Source: Garcia nutans (Eukaryota; Streptophyta; Magnoliopsida; Malpighiales; Euphorbiaceae). From it: a stretch of 64,000 nt of DNA. Within the stretch, counting starts at the first letter, position 1. Each line of letters begins with the position of its first letter. The stretch lies in the NCBI GenBank assembly GCA_947685225.1, contig CANTUV010000024.1, forward strand, positions 15,704,001-15,768,000. The letters run 5' to 3'. Position numbers and translations under genes: made by a program. Positions 13,101 through 22,902 of the stretch are shown in pieces. Below the pieces are notes generated by a model. The model saw only the letters and a list, made by a program, of their open reading frames with translations. It was not told the DNA's origin and made no database searches.

Positions 13101-13303
13101 TTTTTCCAATTATTACTTTAATATAACATTTTGTTCACACACTATCATCCATCTTATATAATTCAAGTACATCACAAATCACATAATGCCACGTTCGAGA
13201 CCAACCTAGGTATGAATGCATATGCATGTATTACAAATTTCATTTCAAAACTTTTCTTTTTACTTCTCTTTAAGCCTTTCAAAACTTTCTCTTTTTAAGT
13301 TTA
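10181..13303 (-). other. Non-coding interior of the LARD
   Basis: This 3.1-kb stretch is very AT-rich (many TATATA, TCAT and TTAC runs) and has no open frame longer than about 65 codons and no retroelement motif. Only the short ends next to the primer site and polypurine tract resemble Tekay. This is either a replaced interior or coding sequence decayed beyond recognition. The near-identity of the LTRs favours replacement. Confidence 0.75.
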
Positions 13304-13340
13304 CTTAGGCCGAGAATCTCGAACCTAAGCTCTGATACCA
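13304..13340 (-). promoter_or_regulatory. Primer-binding site (tRNA-iMet) and adjacent hairpin
   Basis: On the minus strand TGGTATCAGAGC (13329-13340) lies 7 nt inside the 5' LTR and is the standard initiator-Met primer site. It runs directly into a hairpin (13304-13329) with arms CTTAGGTT/GGCCTAAG, one bulged C, inner stem GAG/CTC and loop ATT. The stem has two T·G pairs, which are good only as RNA of this strand. Confidence 0.9.
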
Positions 13341-13347
13341 AAATAAT

Positions 13348-16300
13348 TGTAACACCCCCATGCTCTATATAAGTACTATACATATACCTAGTATACATAC
13401 AATACGTATATAGAATATAAGAATGTCACTTTTAGTTTTAAATTTCAAAATCTTTAATCAAGTTCAAACAATATTACATTAATTTAAATAACATTAACAA
13501 AATCATTATACTTTCAATGATCTTAATCTTATTTACCAAAACTTCATTATTACATATGAATATAATATTATGAATAATATTTCATAATTAAATCATACAT
13601 GTATGCATCACCTTCTAGTTGGTCTCGAAACACTCTTACCCTTCTTGTGGCATAATAGCTTGACTTCCGAATCAACCGCATAATCACCTGCGCGATCACA
13701 CAACCGCGCTAAGCCAGAGAGCTTAGTAATACAAATCATTCATATAAACATACATTTCATAAAATCATATTTATATATTAACTTTACATATCATTATTTT
13801 CTTATCATGTTTTCCCATTGTGAATACACTTTTCATATATATTTTTACTAATGTTTTATTCATAATCATATACACATACACTTCATTTCAATAATTCACA
13901 ATTCAATGACTACCTAAAACCTTCATGAAGCAATATTCATCATTTCCACATCCATATACATTTTACACATCATGTTATATTTTTATAAGCTCATCATTCA
14001 ACATAGCTTCTTAAGCTATATTCACTTTCAATAATTTACTTATATATTGTATACATCTCATTCCATGATTATCATTATATATTTCAATCCATAGTTATCA
14101 CCATATATCACATAACATTATATTTCATTCCATAGTTCACATTAAAACAAAGACAAACATATATCTCATTATTCATTTACTCCATTATTTAACATTATTC
14201 ATTTATTCCATTATTCAACAATCCATATATATACAAACACACGCATGGGCCAAAAACACTAATATGCCATTCCACTTTCAGAGTTAATGTTTTGGTTCAA
14301 TTTTCACATTTATCATTATCCCAACTAGGCTTCAAGGATTAAGGTTCAACCAAGCTTCAAGGGGAGCAAAGCATGCTAAGCATCAACCCAACTTGGCTTC
14401 AAGAACCAATCCAACCTAGCTTCAAGGGTTGTAACATCTCAATTAGGCTTCAAGGATTAGACCCAACCAAGCTTCAAGGGGAGTAAAACATGTTAAACTT
14501 CAACCCAACTTGGCTTCAAGGATCAAATCCAACCTAACTTCAAGAGATTGTTACTATCATTAGGCATGCCACCAATAACAAAACTCTGAAAATGAATAAC
14601 ATATTAGACACACACAATTCATTTATTATTTCATTCTCAATTCCATTTCCAATTCTCATCATAATATAGGCAAACATGCCCCATTTATCTCAATTGAACC
14701 ATCATAGCCAATCACAATGGCTTCATATCTCATTTGAATCATCATAGCCAATCACAATGGCTTCACATTTCATTTCACAATATAACACTTCATTATTCAA
14801 GTGTGCATTTATATCATCAATTAGGCAAACAAACCTCAATCATAACATTAAATTACCTCATCATCAATGATCACATTATATCCCACATAGCATCATTCAT
14901 AAATATCAACATTTCATTCCACATTGTACACAACATCTCATTATTTAAATATTCATAATCAAGCACATTATACATCCATCAAGAATGATTATCGTTGATA
15001 TACACATATATAATTTACCTTCCTCTTATATTTGGAATCCTCAACATACATTTATTTTACATATATTTGAAGTATAGATACCATAAAACCTTTAGAAGAT
15101 CTAACAATGCAAGAATAATCAAGAATAAGAACATTAACTAACATATTTGAGGGACACGGCCAAGCTTGTGGCCGTGTCTCTCAACCACAATTTGGCAGTA
15201 GCAAACACGGGCAGAGAACACGGCCGTGTCTCTCAACAACAATTTTGGCAGTAGCAGACACGGGCATGGAACACGGCCGTGTCTCTCAACAAAAATCAGA
15301 CAGTAACAAGCACGGGCAAGGGACACGGCTGAGCCAGTGACCGTGTCTCCCAAAAATCAATCCAACACATTCAAAATTTCCTTGACTTGGCCGTGTCTCT
15401 TTTTATTTTTGGCCATGTCTCACATGAATTGAACTCTAAACATGTCCAAATCTCCTTTGGTTACACTCAATCACATATATATATCATATAGCATTATTTC
15501 AATGGACATAATCAACATCATTAACACAATTTCAAATAAATATGTGTTAAGTTTAACCATCATATTAAAGCATAAATTAAGGTAATTTGTACTTACCTTA
15601 AGAACCACTCACAAATCTATACACTTTACCTTCCAAGAATTCTTCATCACTTAGCAATCCACTTCCTTCACAACCTAATTCAAATCCAATGATAAGATAC
15701 ATGAATTTCAATACAAGTATTTTATGTTTTCAACTTCCTTAAACACAATCATACATCAATCATATATCAATTGCTCAAATCCCCAATTCATTAATACTAA
15801 ACTCTTACTCAACAATCTCAACAATTCATCATCATCCTCACAAATAACCATGTCAACCCCAACCTCAAACAATAAGAATCAATGCAAAGGAATGAATACT
15901 TACTTGAATAATTTACCAAATCTTCAATAACAATCTTCAATTCTCTCAAGATCACCATGGATTTGTTATGTATATAAGTGAAATCATCTCTCTCTCTCTC
16001 TCTCTCATCCACAAAGAAGAAGAAGCAACAGAAGAAGAAAGAAAGTTCTTCTTTCTTCCGTTCTTATCCCATATATATATAAATAATAATAATAATAATA
16101 TAATATAATATAATTAATATTTCTCAAATAACCTCCACCATACATTTATCCACCATTGACTTTCTTCTTCTCTTTTCTTTTTGTCCTTATTATCATTATT
16201 ATTATTATTAACTAATTATACAAATATATATATACAACTCACTTTTCCTACACCATTTTATATCCCATATATATGTGATGTATATGTATATGTCTTATAT

Positions 16301-16393
16301 ATATTGTATTTATATTTCCCATATATACATATACATTAATTCCAAATACAACAATAACTCTAAAATTCTTAGGGTATATTTCAGGATATTACA
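13348..16393 (-). repeat. 5' LTR of the LARD
   Basis: This 3046-bp LTR runs from TGTAACACCCCCATGC to GGATATTACA and is the uninterrupted sister of 4099-10144. Landmarks are the CTAAGC-CAGAGA-GCTTAG hairpin (13709-13726), an inverted-repeat-bounded CTTCAAG cassette (arms 14259-14295 and 14574-14607), the GACACGGCC array and a short CT tract. Confidence 0.92.
15148..15405 (-). repeat. GACACGGCCGTGTC minisatellite (5' LTR of the LARD)
   Basis: This is the sister copy of the array at 8895-9150, with the same four units in the same order. A chance open frame (15138-15353 minus) runs through it and is not a gene. Confidence 0.85.
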
Positions 16394-17911
16394 AAATCTT
16401 AGAACTTTAATTTAGTTTTTCTAAAGTCAAAAACCTTATTTCGTTGGTTTATTTTCCAAAAGGCTTAAAATTGTTATTTTTACTTCTTTAAAATCTTAAA
16501 ACCCTAATTAAATATATTTTTCAACAAAACCAAAATTTGATTCTGTTTCTTTCAAAATTTTAAACTAGGTTCTGTTTCTTTCAAAAAGCTTTAAAAACAT
16601 TTTTTCTATTTATAAAAACTTTAATTCATTTGTTTAAATTCATGAAACTTCATAAAATTATCAAATTGATTTCCAAATTCTAAAAGTCAATTCATCACCT
16701 GAGACCCTAATTTTAAATCCTAAAACCCTAATTCAATTTCTAAACTTAAAATAGTAAACTTTAACCCCTTTAAAACCTTAAACCCTAAACTTTTTCTAAA
16801 CCTTAATCCTTTAAAATATTAAAAACCATAAAAACATAAATATTTTAAATTTACACAGTAAGCTTGAAATCACCATTTAAAACCATGAGTCAAAAGTATT
16901 TTAAAGTGTCTAAAACCCTAGTTTCATGATTTCACTATTCAAACCTTAATTTGTTTAATCAAAGAGTCTTACCAACCTTTTAAAACATAAAACCTCAATC
17001 TATTTTAATTCCATAAAAAAGTCAAAGTAGCCTAATTTTATGAATTCCAAAACCTTAACACATGAGATAAAGAACCCTAAATGGAAACAGTAGCTATAAT
17101 TTGGATTTTTATTCACCTTATTCAATTCCATATTTGATCATGGTTGGTTTTATTTCTTATGCTTTAATTTATTTGAATTCAATGCTTGGTTTATTTTATT
17201 TATCATGGATGGATGTTTACTTTTTATTGATATTTGGTACCTTTGATGAATGATTTATTTGTTATGAATGGTTATTTACTTTTATCAATTTATTTAGATT
17301 TCTAAATGTTGTAAGAGGTATGTTTCCACTTGGTGGGTACCTCAATAGTTAAATATCATGTAATTTAATTTGCTTTTCTATTTTAGAACCAATGTAAAGG
17401 GCATGTTTCTACCTTTCGGTGGGTGTCCTATTTAGGCATGTAATGTAAGGACATGTTTCCATCCATGGATGGGTGTCCATTTATTTGCTTTGTTTGGACA
17501 TTACTTTGATTTTAATATAATGATGCTTTCTTTTTATTGCGTGTAATATGGATAATGTTGTTATATTTAAGAATTTTATAATATTAAGACCTGTAAAGGA
17601 GGCCGGTTCCAATGAGCCAGGCGTTGTGGGCGTGCTGGGTCATTTCTCACCTTCCCCACACGTACCCAACTTTCTGAACCCATTAGGGGGTTGGGGATTC
17701 CTTAGGAATCGAGTCATCCACCCCTTTCTTTTTCCCTGCCCATCCGGGTGGCGACTCCATTTTCTCCGAACTTAGGTCTGTGTTCTCTAAGGCCCCGAGC
17801 CTAAACAGTGCCGAAGTCGCAAGAACTATTCCACCGGGAGTGGGGGATGAAAATCCCCACTCACACTATATTTTTGTTGTTATTGAGGAATTCTTGTTTG
17901 TGTTGCAGACA

Positions 17912-19323
17912 ATAGGCCCTCGCAAACAATCATCCTCCCAGCTACCAGCCAAACATGCACGAGGGGAAGGCAGTTCCAGCCAAATCGCTACACGACCAAC
18001 TTCTAAGTTCATGGCAAACCACAAATATCTTAGATTCTCAAATGCTGAGGAAAGAGAGTGGTTTGAGCTTTTTAGCAATAAGGATTGGTCCCCACCTTGT
18101 GTTTTGGATTGGGACGCTATGGAACTGGCCAACATTGTAGCAGATATTCAGGAACTGATCAACCAACCAAGATGGGACCAACTATTCTCCATCAATGAGC
18201 CTGCCTACAGAGAGCTAACATTGGAATTCTACTGCACCTTTCGATTCCAAAAGACTAAGGTTTCAATTACTGAGCCAACAATGAAATTCAGATTGGGAGG
18301 GTAGAGATTCCATATGAGCTTTAATGACCTTGGGGTGCATCTCGGGTTATACACTATAGAGGAGGTACAGACTTTTGATTATTTAAATTTTGAGGTGGAT
18401 TTCGTCGAGTATTAGGTTGTTCCCCCTCGGGTTTGGAGGACCTTTGCATCCATTGCAGATAACTATCAGCCCAAGGTATCTAAGGCATCCAACTTTGCGT
18501 CCTTCCCCTGCCGAGTGGTACATAATCTGTTAGTCCACACTCTTACATCTTGGCTGAGCAGCACAGGGGTGGTGAGCCTGAGAGATCTATTTTTCTTACT
18601 CTGCATGGTACAGAAGACCCGGTGCAATATCGCACATGCCATCACACACTTCTTTTATGAGCAGTCTAAAAAGGGAGCATCAGGTACTTTGTATGGTAGA
18701 ATGTATGTCACATGACTAGCTCGTCGCTTGGGTGTGTTAGATGGTTTGCCCAAACTATTGGGTATGGAGACATTGAGGAGACTAAACTAGGAGAAGGTAG
18801 CTGGGCTGCAGGCACCTCCTATGGAGCTTCATATTTGTAGGATCATCCACTGCCGCTGGGCCTTCATCCACTGCTACTGGGCCTTCTTCGACTGTTGCAC
18901 CTTCTTCTTCTGTTGAACCATCTTTTGTCCAGATCCCTACATTCTGAGACCGGCGCCAGTCAGTTAATGTTGAGTGGGATGATGATAGGAAGCCCACATA
19001 TTTAGAGCTTCAGATTTGTAGGATCAAAGGTAAGATAGGGAATATCGAGCTAAATCAGAATAAGATCTTAACTCAGCAGGACCAGAAGCAGCAGTTCATG
19101 CTTGAACAGACTACTTCCTTCAAAGCCCAGCTGGATCATGAGATCTTGAAATGGCAATGGCTGGAACAATCCATGTTAGAGTTCTGGAGGTATCAAGGGT
19201 TAACCCTTAGCAACCACCACCTCCACCATACCAGCCACCTGCACCTGCACCTGCACCTCCAGTTGATGTGTCCGATGATGAGACTAGCGATGATGATTCC
19301 AGCGATGCACCAATCTTTAACTA
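17912..19323 (+). pseudogene. Athila-lineage ORF ('plant transposon protein' / env-like), broken
   Basis: The frame starts at ATA (17912-17914), where a start codon is expected, 4 nt after a splice-acceptor-like TTGTGTTGCAG. The N-terminus is basic and Ser-rich (GPRKQSSSQLPAK). Next come the FSNAEEREWFELF and ELTLEFYCTF motifs of the domain often annotated as ATHILA ORF-1 or putative plant transposon protein, then SFNDLGVHLGLY and, around 18515-18710, LRDLFFLLCMVQKTRCN. The tail has a Gln-rich, coiled-coil-like part (about 19010-19190), a Pro-rich linker and an acidic end (DVSDDETSDDDSSD). In-frame stops lie at 18302-18304 (TAG), near 18413 (TAG), at 18713-18715 (TGA) and near 18788 (TAG). 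Its place just upstream of the 3' untranslated region fits either an env-like ORF or a lone ORF in a non-autonomous element. Function is unknown. Confidence 0.7.
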
Positions 19324-19590
19324 GCCCACATTTCATTTCATTCTCATTACTTATTTACTGTTCTTTTATGTTTCTTTTATTTTTATTCCTATTGGACAAT
19401 TGCATTTTTCTTTAAGAATTGTTTTATCTATTTGTTTATTTTATTTACTTATGTCTTAACTTTGTTTATGTATTTTTGTTTTGAAGCAAATTCATCTTCA
19501 CCATACTCTTAGAATCGTACTCATATTTGTCCAATCATGGACATGGAAGGGCAGTTTTTCCTCTCTCTTCATTATTTCTTGTTTTGCACA

Positions 19591-19629
19591 CACATTGAGG
19601 ATAATGTGCATCTTAAGTGTAGGGGAGAG
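19591..19629 (+). promoter_or_regulatory. Second polypurine-like motif with GAGGAT-loop hairpin
   Basis: The hairpin CACATT-GAGGAT-AATGTG (19591-19608) is followed by TTAAGTGTAGGGGAGAGG. The layout copies that of the true polypurine tract 950 bp downstream. It may be an additional plus-strand priming site or a relic of an internal duplication. Confidence 0.6.
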
Positions 19630-20541
19630 GTATACTTTCTTGATTGAGTTACTATTTTTTTCATTCTTTCCATTTTATTCATTTGTCTCAATTAAGTTCT
19701 GCAAATTGTTTTTGGATTCAAGTAAGCTAGATTGCTATAGTGTGAATTGAAATGGTTCCTCTTTATATATTAAATTAATTTGTGATTTTCTAAATGACAA
19801 TTTCTTGTTGAGGTTAACTTGGCTATCTTGATCAATTGCTGAGGATCGACTGTAATAGCTATAATTAGGTAGTGGATTGATGGGAATTAGACACATCTGA
19901 AGCTTAAAACCTTAGTTACATTTTTTAGCATGTTGTAATTCCTTAGATTCTTGAGTCGGACTTAGTATGACACCTTTAATATCTTAAGTTAATGACCCTT
20001 GAAAATAAAATAAATAAATAAATAAATAAATAATTCTAATAAAAGGAGCTTTGAAAATTTATCCCTGTTCCGCTGATTTTTACTCTTGAATTAAAACAAA
20101 TGAGTTGGAATCATGAATAGTGCTAGTAGCCATTTGAACGGTGATTCTGGTTGAGTAACCGGGGTTCGGCATCACAAATGTTTACCTTCGCGTCAAAAGG
20201 TTAGTATCAGTTCAAATAAGTCGGGCTCCTTAAAATGTATATATGTGTGTATATACAAATAAAAAAAAAGGGTTAAAGAACTTAAGAGAAAATTTACATT
20301 TTTCGTACTTGGTTCATGACTTTTGGATTATCTGGAATTTTATGCTCAATCTTTTAACTCTGGATTTTTTAGGTTTTAGGTCTGTGAAATTTTTGTTTTG
20401 AAACTTCTTGATTCAGCTGTCATGATTGTGAATTGGTTTTTGGTTGAGAACGTCAGGTTTCCTGATTCAAGTATTGTCAAACTTTTCTTTTCTTTTTGAA
20501 TATAGAGGGGTCTGTCATTTCTGCTTATTATAGTGATTTAG

Positions 20542-20581
20542 TTTGCTTGAGGACAAGCAAAAACTCAAGTGTGGGGGAATT
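20542..20581 (+). promoter_or_regulatory. Athila polypurine tract with GAGGAC-loop hairpin
   Basis: The hairpin TTTGCTT-GAGGAC-AAGCAAA (20542-20561, 7-bp stem) is followed by AAGTGTGGGGGAATT, which ends directly at the LTR start TGATAAGTGCAC. This is the typical 3' boundary of Athila elements. Confidence 0.9.
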
Positions 20582-21932
20582 TGATAAGTGCACAATTGAT
20601 GATATTTTGCCTCTATTTCTTAATATGATTATTATCCAATTGAGTTTAATTTGTTTGTTCAAGTGCTTTTTAGGATCAATTTCAGGAATTCTTTACATTT
20701 TGGGACTTATGGTCATTTCGGAGGAAATTATGGATGGAAGCAGAGGAAAAGAGCAAAACTCTTCAAGTGACACACCCATGTACATGGGCGTGTCAATGGA
20801 CGTGCCTTTGATACTGCCATACAGAAGCATTGACATGCCCAGTGACATGGGCGTGTCACCGAGCATGCTTATTACAATGACTCACAGAAGCTGTGACACG
20901 CTTAGTGACATGGGCGTGTCGCTGGACATGCTTATATTTAAAATTTCAGTACCAATGACATGCCCAGTGACATGGGCGTGTTAGGCGAAAATATATGCAC
21001 TATAAAAGTTGAGCTGAAAGCGAATTAGGGATTGGATTTTCATTCTTTACAATCTGGAGCTGACTTTTACAGTAAAAGAGAGAGTTTTGAGCTGAAATTG
21101 AAGGTGAAGAAACATCTTACACAAGATCTAAACCAAGATTCGAGGATTCAAGTGAAGAAATACAAATCATTCACCATGGATTCTTTGGATTCTTTTTCTT
21201 ATTTCTCTTGTTCTGGTTTTCGAGTTTTGAACATGAACTAACTCATTCTCTATCTAGATATTGATGAACCCTAGCTTTATTATATGGATTGAATAATTTT
21301 ATTTAATTAAATCATTTGATTGATTGTTTTATTCTTATGATGCTTAATAATTTTTTTCCAATTGATAATAGCATGGTTATTGATTGGTTGCAATTTTCAT
21401 ATTATTAACTTGAGAAAGCTTGATATGAATAGAATACTCATAAGGATTGAGGATTGATTGGAGTGCTAGAGATAGTCTTACAAGATCCTTTGGTTTATGA
21501 TTCCTTGCTCTTAATGCAAGATCTACTTAATTATGTTTGAGAAGAGATTCCAACATTCTACTTAGTGATTAGGGATTAATTCACTTGAGAAAGATTTTAG
21601 TCTAATTTAGAGAAATGCCAATTCAACTCTATCATTTGATTTAACTGAATTGATTTTCATAAATATAATTGATGCTAGGGGGATTCAATATCTGGATAGT
21701 ATTTTCATCATAAATTCTTTTTGCATAACACTTAATCTCTCTTTACTTTAAGTTATTATGTTAATTGTCTTTAATTACAAAACTTCACAAAACTATTGAT
21801 TTGCTAAACAACAGTTAAAATTTGCACTAGTACTTGGCCTTGTCCCCAATGGAATGATAACTCACTCACTACTTCATTACTTGAGCGACCCATGCACTTG
21901 TGGTATTGTAATAGCATAGGTTCGTTCCATCA
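20582..21932 (+). repeat. Athila 3' LTR
   Basis: The LTR runs from TGATAAGTGCACAATTG to TTCGTTCCATCA, 1351 bp. U3 contains a 63-bp minisatellite (20765-20985) directly upstream of a TATA-like CACTATAAAAG (about 20999-21009), the probable promoter. The next base belongs to Tekay copy C (AGATGTACCCAAGAC). The exact 3' end is inferred from the TG...CA rule and from that junction. The 5' LTR is not in the window. Confidence 0.75.
20765..20985 (+). repeat. 63-bp minisatellite in the Athila LTR
   Basis: CATGGGCGTGT recurs at 20783, 20846, 20909 and 20971, spaced 63, 63 and 62 bp. Each unit has CAGTGACATGGGCGTGTC and an ACAGAAGC motif. The same core and period occur in the LTR of Tekay copy E at 58870-59225 in inverted orientation. 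Confidence 0.85.
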
Positions 21933-22902
21933 AGATGTACCCAAGACAGCCTTCCGCATGAGGTATGGGCATTATAAGTTTCTGGTGATGCCCTTTGGAT
22001 TGACGAATGCACCAGCAACATTTATGGATTTGATGAACATGGTATTTAGACCATACTTATATCAGTTTGTGGTGGTTTTCATTGATGATATTATGGTGTA
22101 TTCGCGTAATGAGAAAGATCATGGCAGGCATTTTTTGGATTATACTGTAGACTTTGAAAGAGAAGCAGTTGTATGCTAAGCTATCGAAGTGTGAGTTTTG
22201 GCTCGATCAGGTGGCTTTTCTCGGTAATGTGGTATCAGCAGAGGGTATTAGAGTTGATCCAAGTAAAGTTGAGGCTATCTGGAATTGGAGTCCACCAAAG
22301 ACTGTGACAAAGGCTAGGAGCTTTCTGGGTTTGTCAGGCTATTATCATTGATTTTCTATGATAGCTACACCACTCACCAGATTACTTCAGAAATGAGTTA
22401 GATTTGTGTGGACAGATCGGTGTCAGGCGATTTTTAAGCAGCTGAAGGAGATGTTGATTCAGGCTCCTATTCTTACCCTGCCTGTGGAAGGTAAACCATA
22501 TGTGATATACGGTGATGCTTCACATAGTGGTTTAGGTTGTGTTTTGATGCAGGAGGGTAGAGTCATTGCTTATGCATCTCGACAGTTGAAGCCAGAAGAG
22601 CTAAATTACCCAACTCGTGATTTGGAGTTAGAAGCTATAGTTTTTGCATTGAAGATTTGGTGGCATTATTTGTATGGGGAGAAATGTTTCATTTATACTA
22701 ATCATAAGGTTTGAAGTATCTGGCTGTTCAGAGAGAGCTAAATATTTGGCAGAGACAATGGATAGAGTTTATTAAAGACTATGATTGTTTGATTGATTAT
22801 CATCCTGGCAAGGCAAGTGTTGTTGCCAATGCCTTGAATCGAAAGTCTTTGGCAGGTTTGACTGCCTATTCGCTCTCATTGCTTGTTGACTTGAGAGCAT
22901 TG
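21933..22902 (+). pseudogene. Tekay pol fragment: RT C-half and RNase H (copy C)
   Basis: This is the palm of reverse transcriptase from DVPKTAF, with MPFGLTNAP and the FIDDIMVYS catalytic Asp pair, then the thumb (FLGNVVSAEGIRVD) and RNase H (YGDASHSGLGC, DLELEAI, YTNHKV). In the last RNase H motif Asp is replaced by Asn (YTN for YTD), and the frame shifts there. Other breaks are a frameshift near 22140 (after HGRHFLDYT) and in-frame stops near 22350 and 22395. The fragment ends at LLVDLRAL, where the Tat element inserted. Confidence 0.88.

Larger units (their letters stand above)
4099..16393 (-). mobile_element. Non-autonomous Tekay-like element (LARD type)
   Basis: The complete element is flanked by a perfect AAATC target duplication (4094-4098, 16394-16398). 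It has two roughly 3.05-kb LTRs (after discounting a nested solo LTR), an initiator-Met primer site (13329-13340), a polypurine tract (10145-10157) and a 3.2-kb interior with no gag, protease, RT, RNase H or integrase that I can recognise on either strand. Primer site, polypurine context and LTR architecture match the coding Tekay element at 27835-37792, so Tekay proteins supplied in trans are the likely source of mobility. The two LTRs look almost identical apart from microsatellite lengths and scattered substitutions, which suggests a young insertion. Confidence 0.85.
3280..17865 (+). repeat. Solo LTR of a Tat/Ogre-type element, interrupted
   Basis: The LTR starts TGTAGACCCTTAATTTTT and ends CCCCACTCACA, and is flanked by CTATA on both sides. 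Its own sequence is 3280-4098 and 16399-17865 (2286 bp); the rest is a nested element bounded by AAATC. It matches the Tat LTRs at 22903-25081 and 41193-43280 in reverse orientation, including the GC-rich end block (GAGTCATCCACCCC, CGGTTCCAATGAGCC). There is no internal region, so it is a product of LTR-LTR recombination. The segment 16400-17100 is rich in AAACCCTA motifs. A reading frame at 17548-17775 is chance coding in this GC-rich end. Confidence 0.9.
2464..21932 (+). mobile_element. Athila-lineage Ty3/gypsy element, interrupted
   Basis: Two pieces, 2464-3279 and 17866-21932, flank a solo LTR and are joined by its CTATA target duplication (3275-3279 and 17866-17870). The right piece has one degenerate ORF, a 1.2-kb untranslated stretch, the classic Athila polypurine context (a GAGGACAAGCAA hairpin followed by AAGTGTGGGGGAATT) and a 3' LTR starting TGATAAGTGCAC. 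No gag-pol is visible between leader and ORF, so this copy is non-autonomous or internally deleted. The right end abuts reverse transcriptase codons of Tekay copy C. Athila therefore appears to have inserted into C, but the matching left junction is outside the window. Confidence 0.7.

Noticed and set aside
8479..15353. Duplicated gene pairs (identical frames at 8479/14734, 8883/15138, 9469/15724)
   Set aside because: They are the same positions of the two LARD LTRs, identical because the LTRs are identical. None has a coding signature.
17548..17775. 75-codon frame, also seen inverted at 23013-23228 and 41282-41509
   Set aside because: It lies in the GC-rich end of Tat LTRs and recurs only because the LTR recurs. 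It has no domain and is not conserved as protein.
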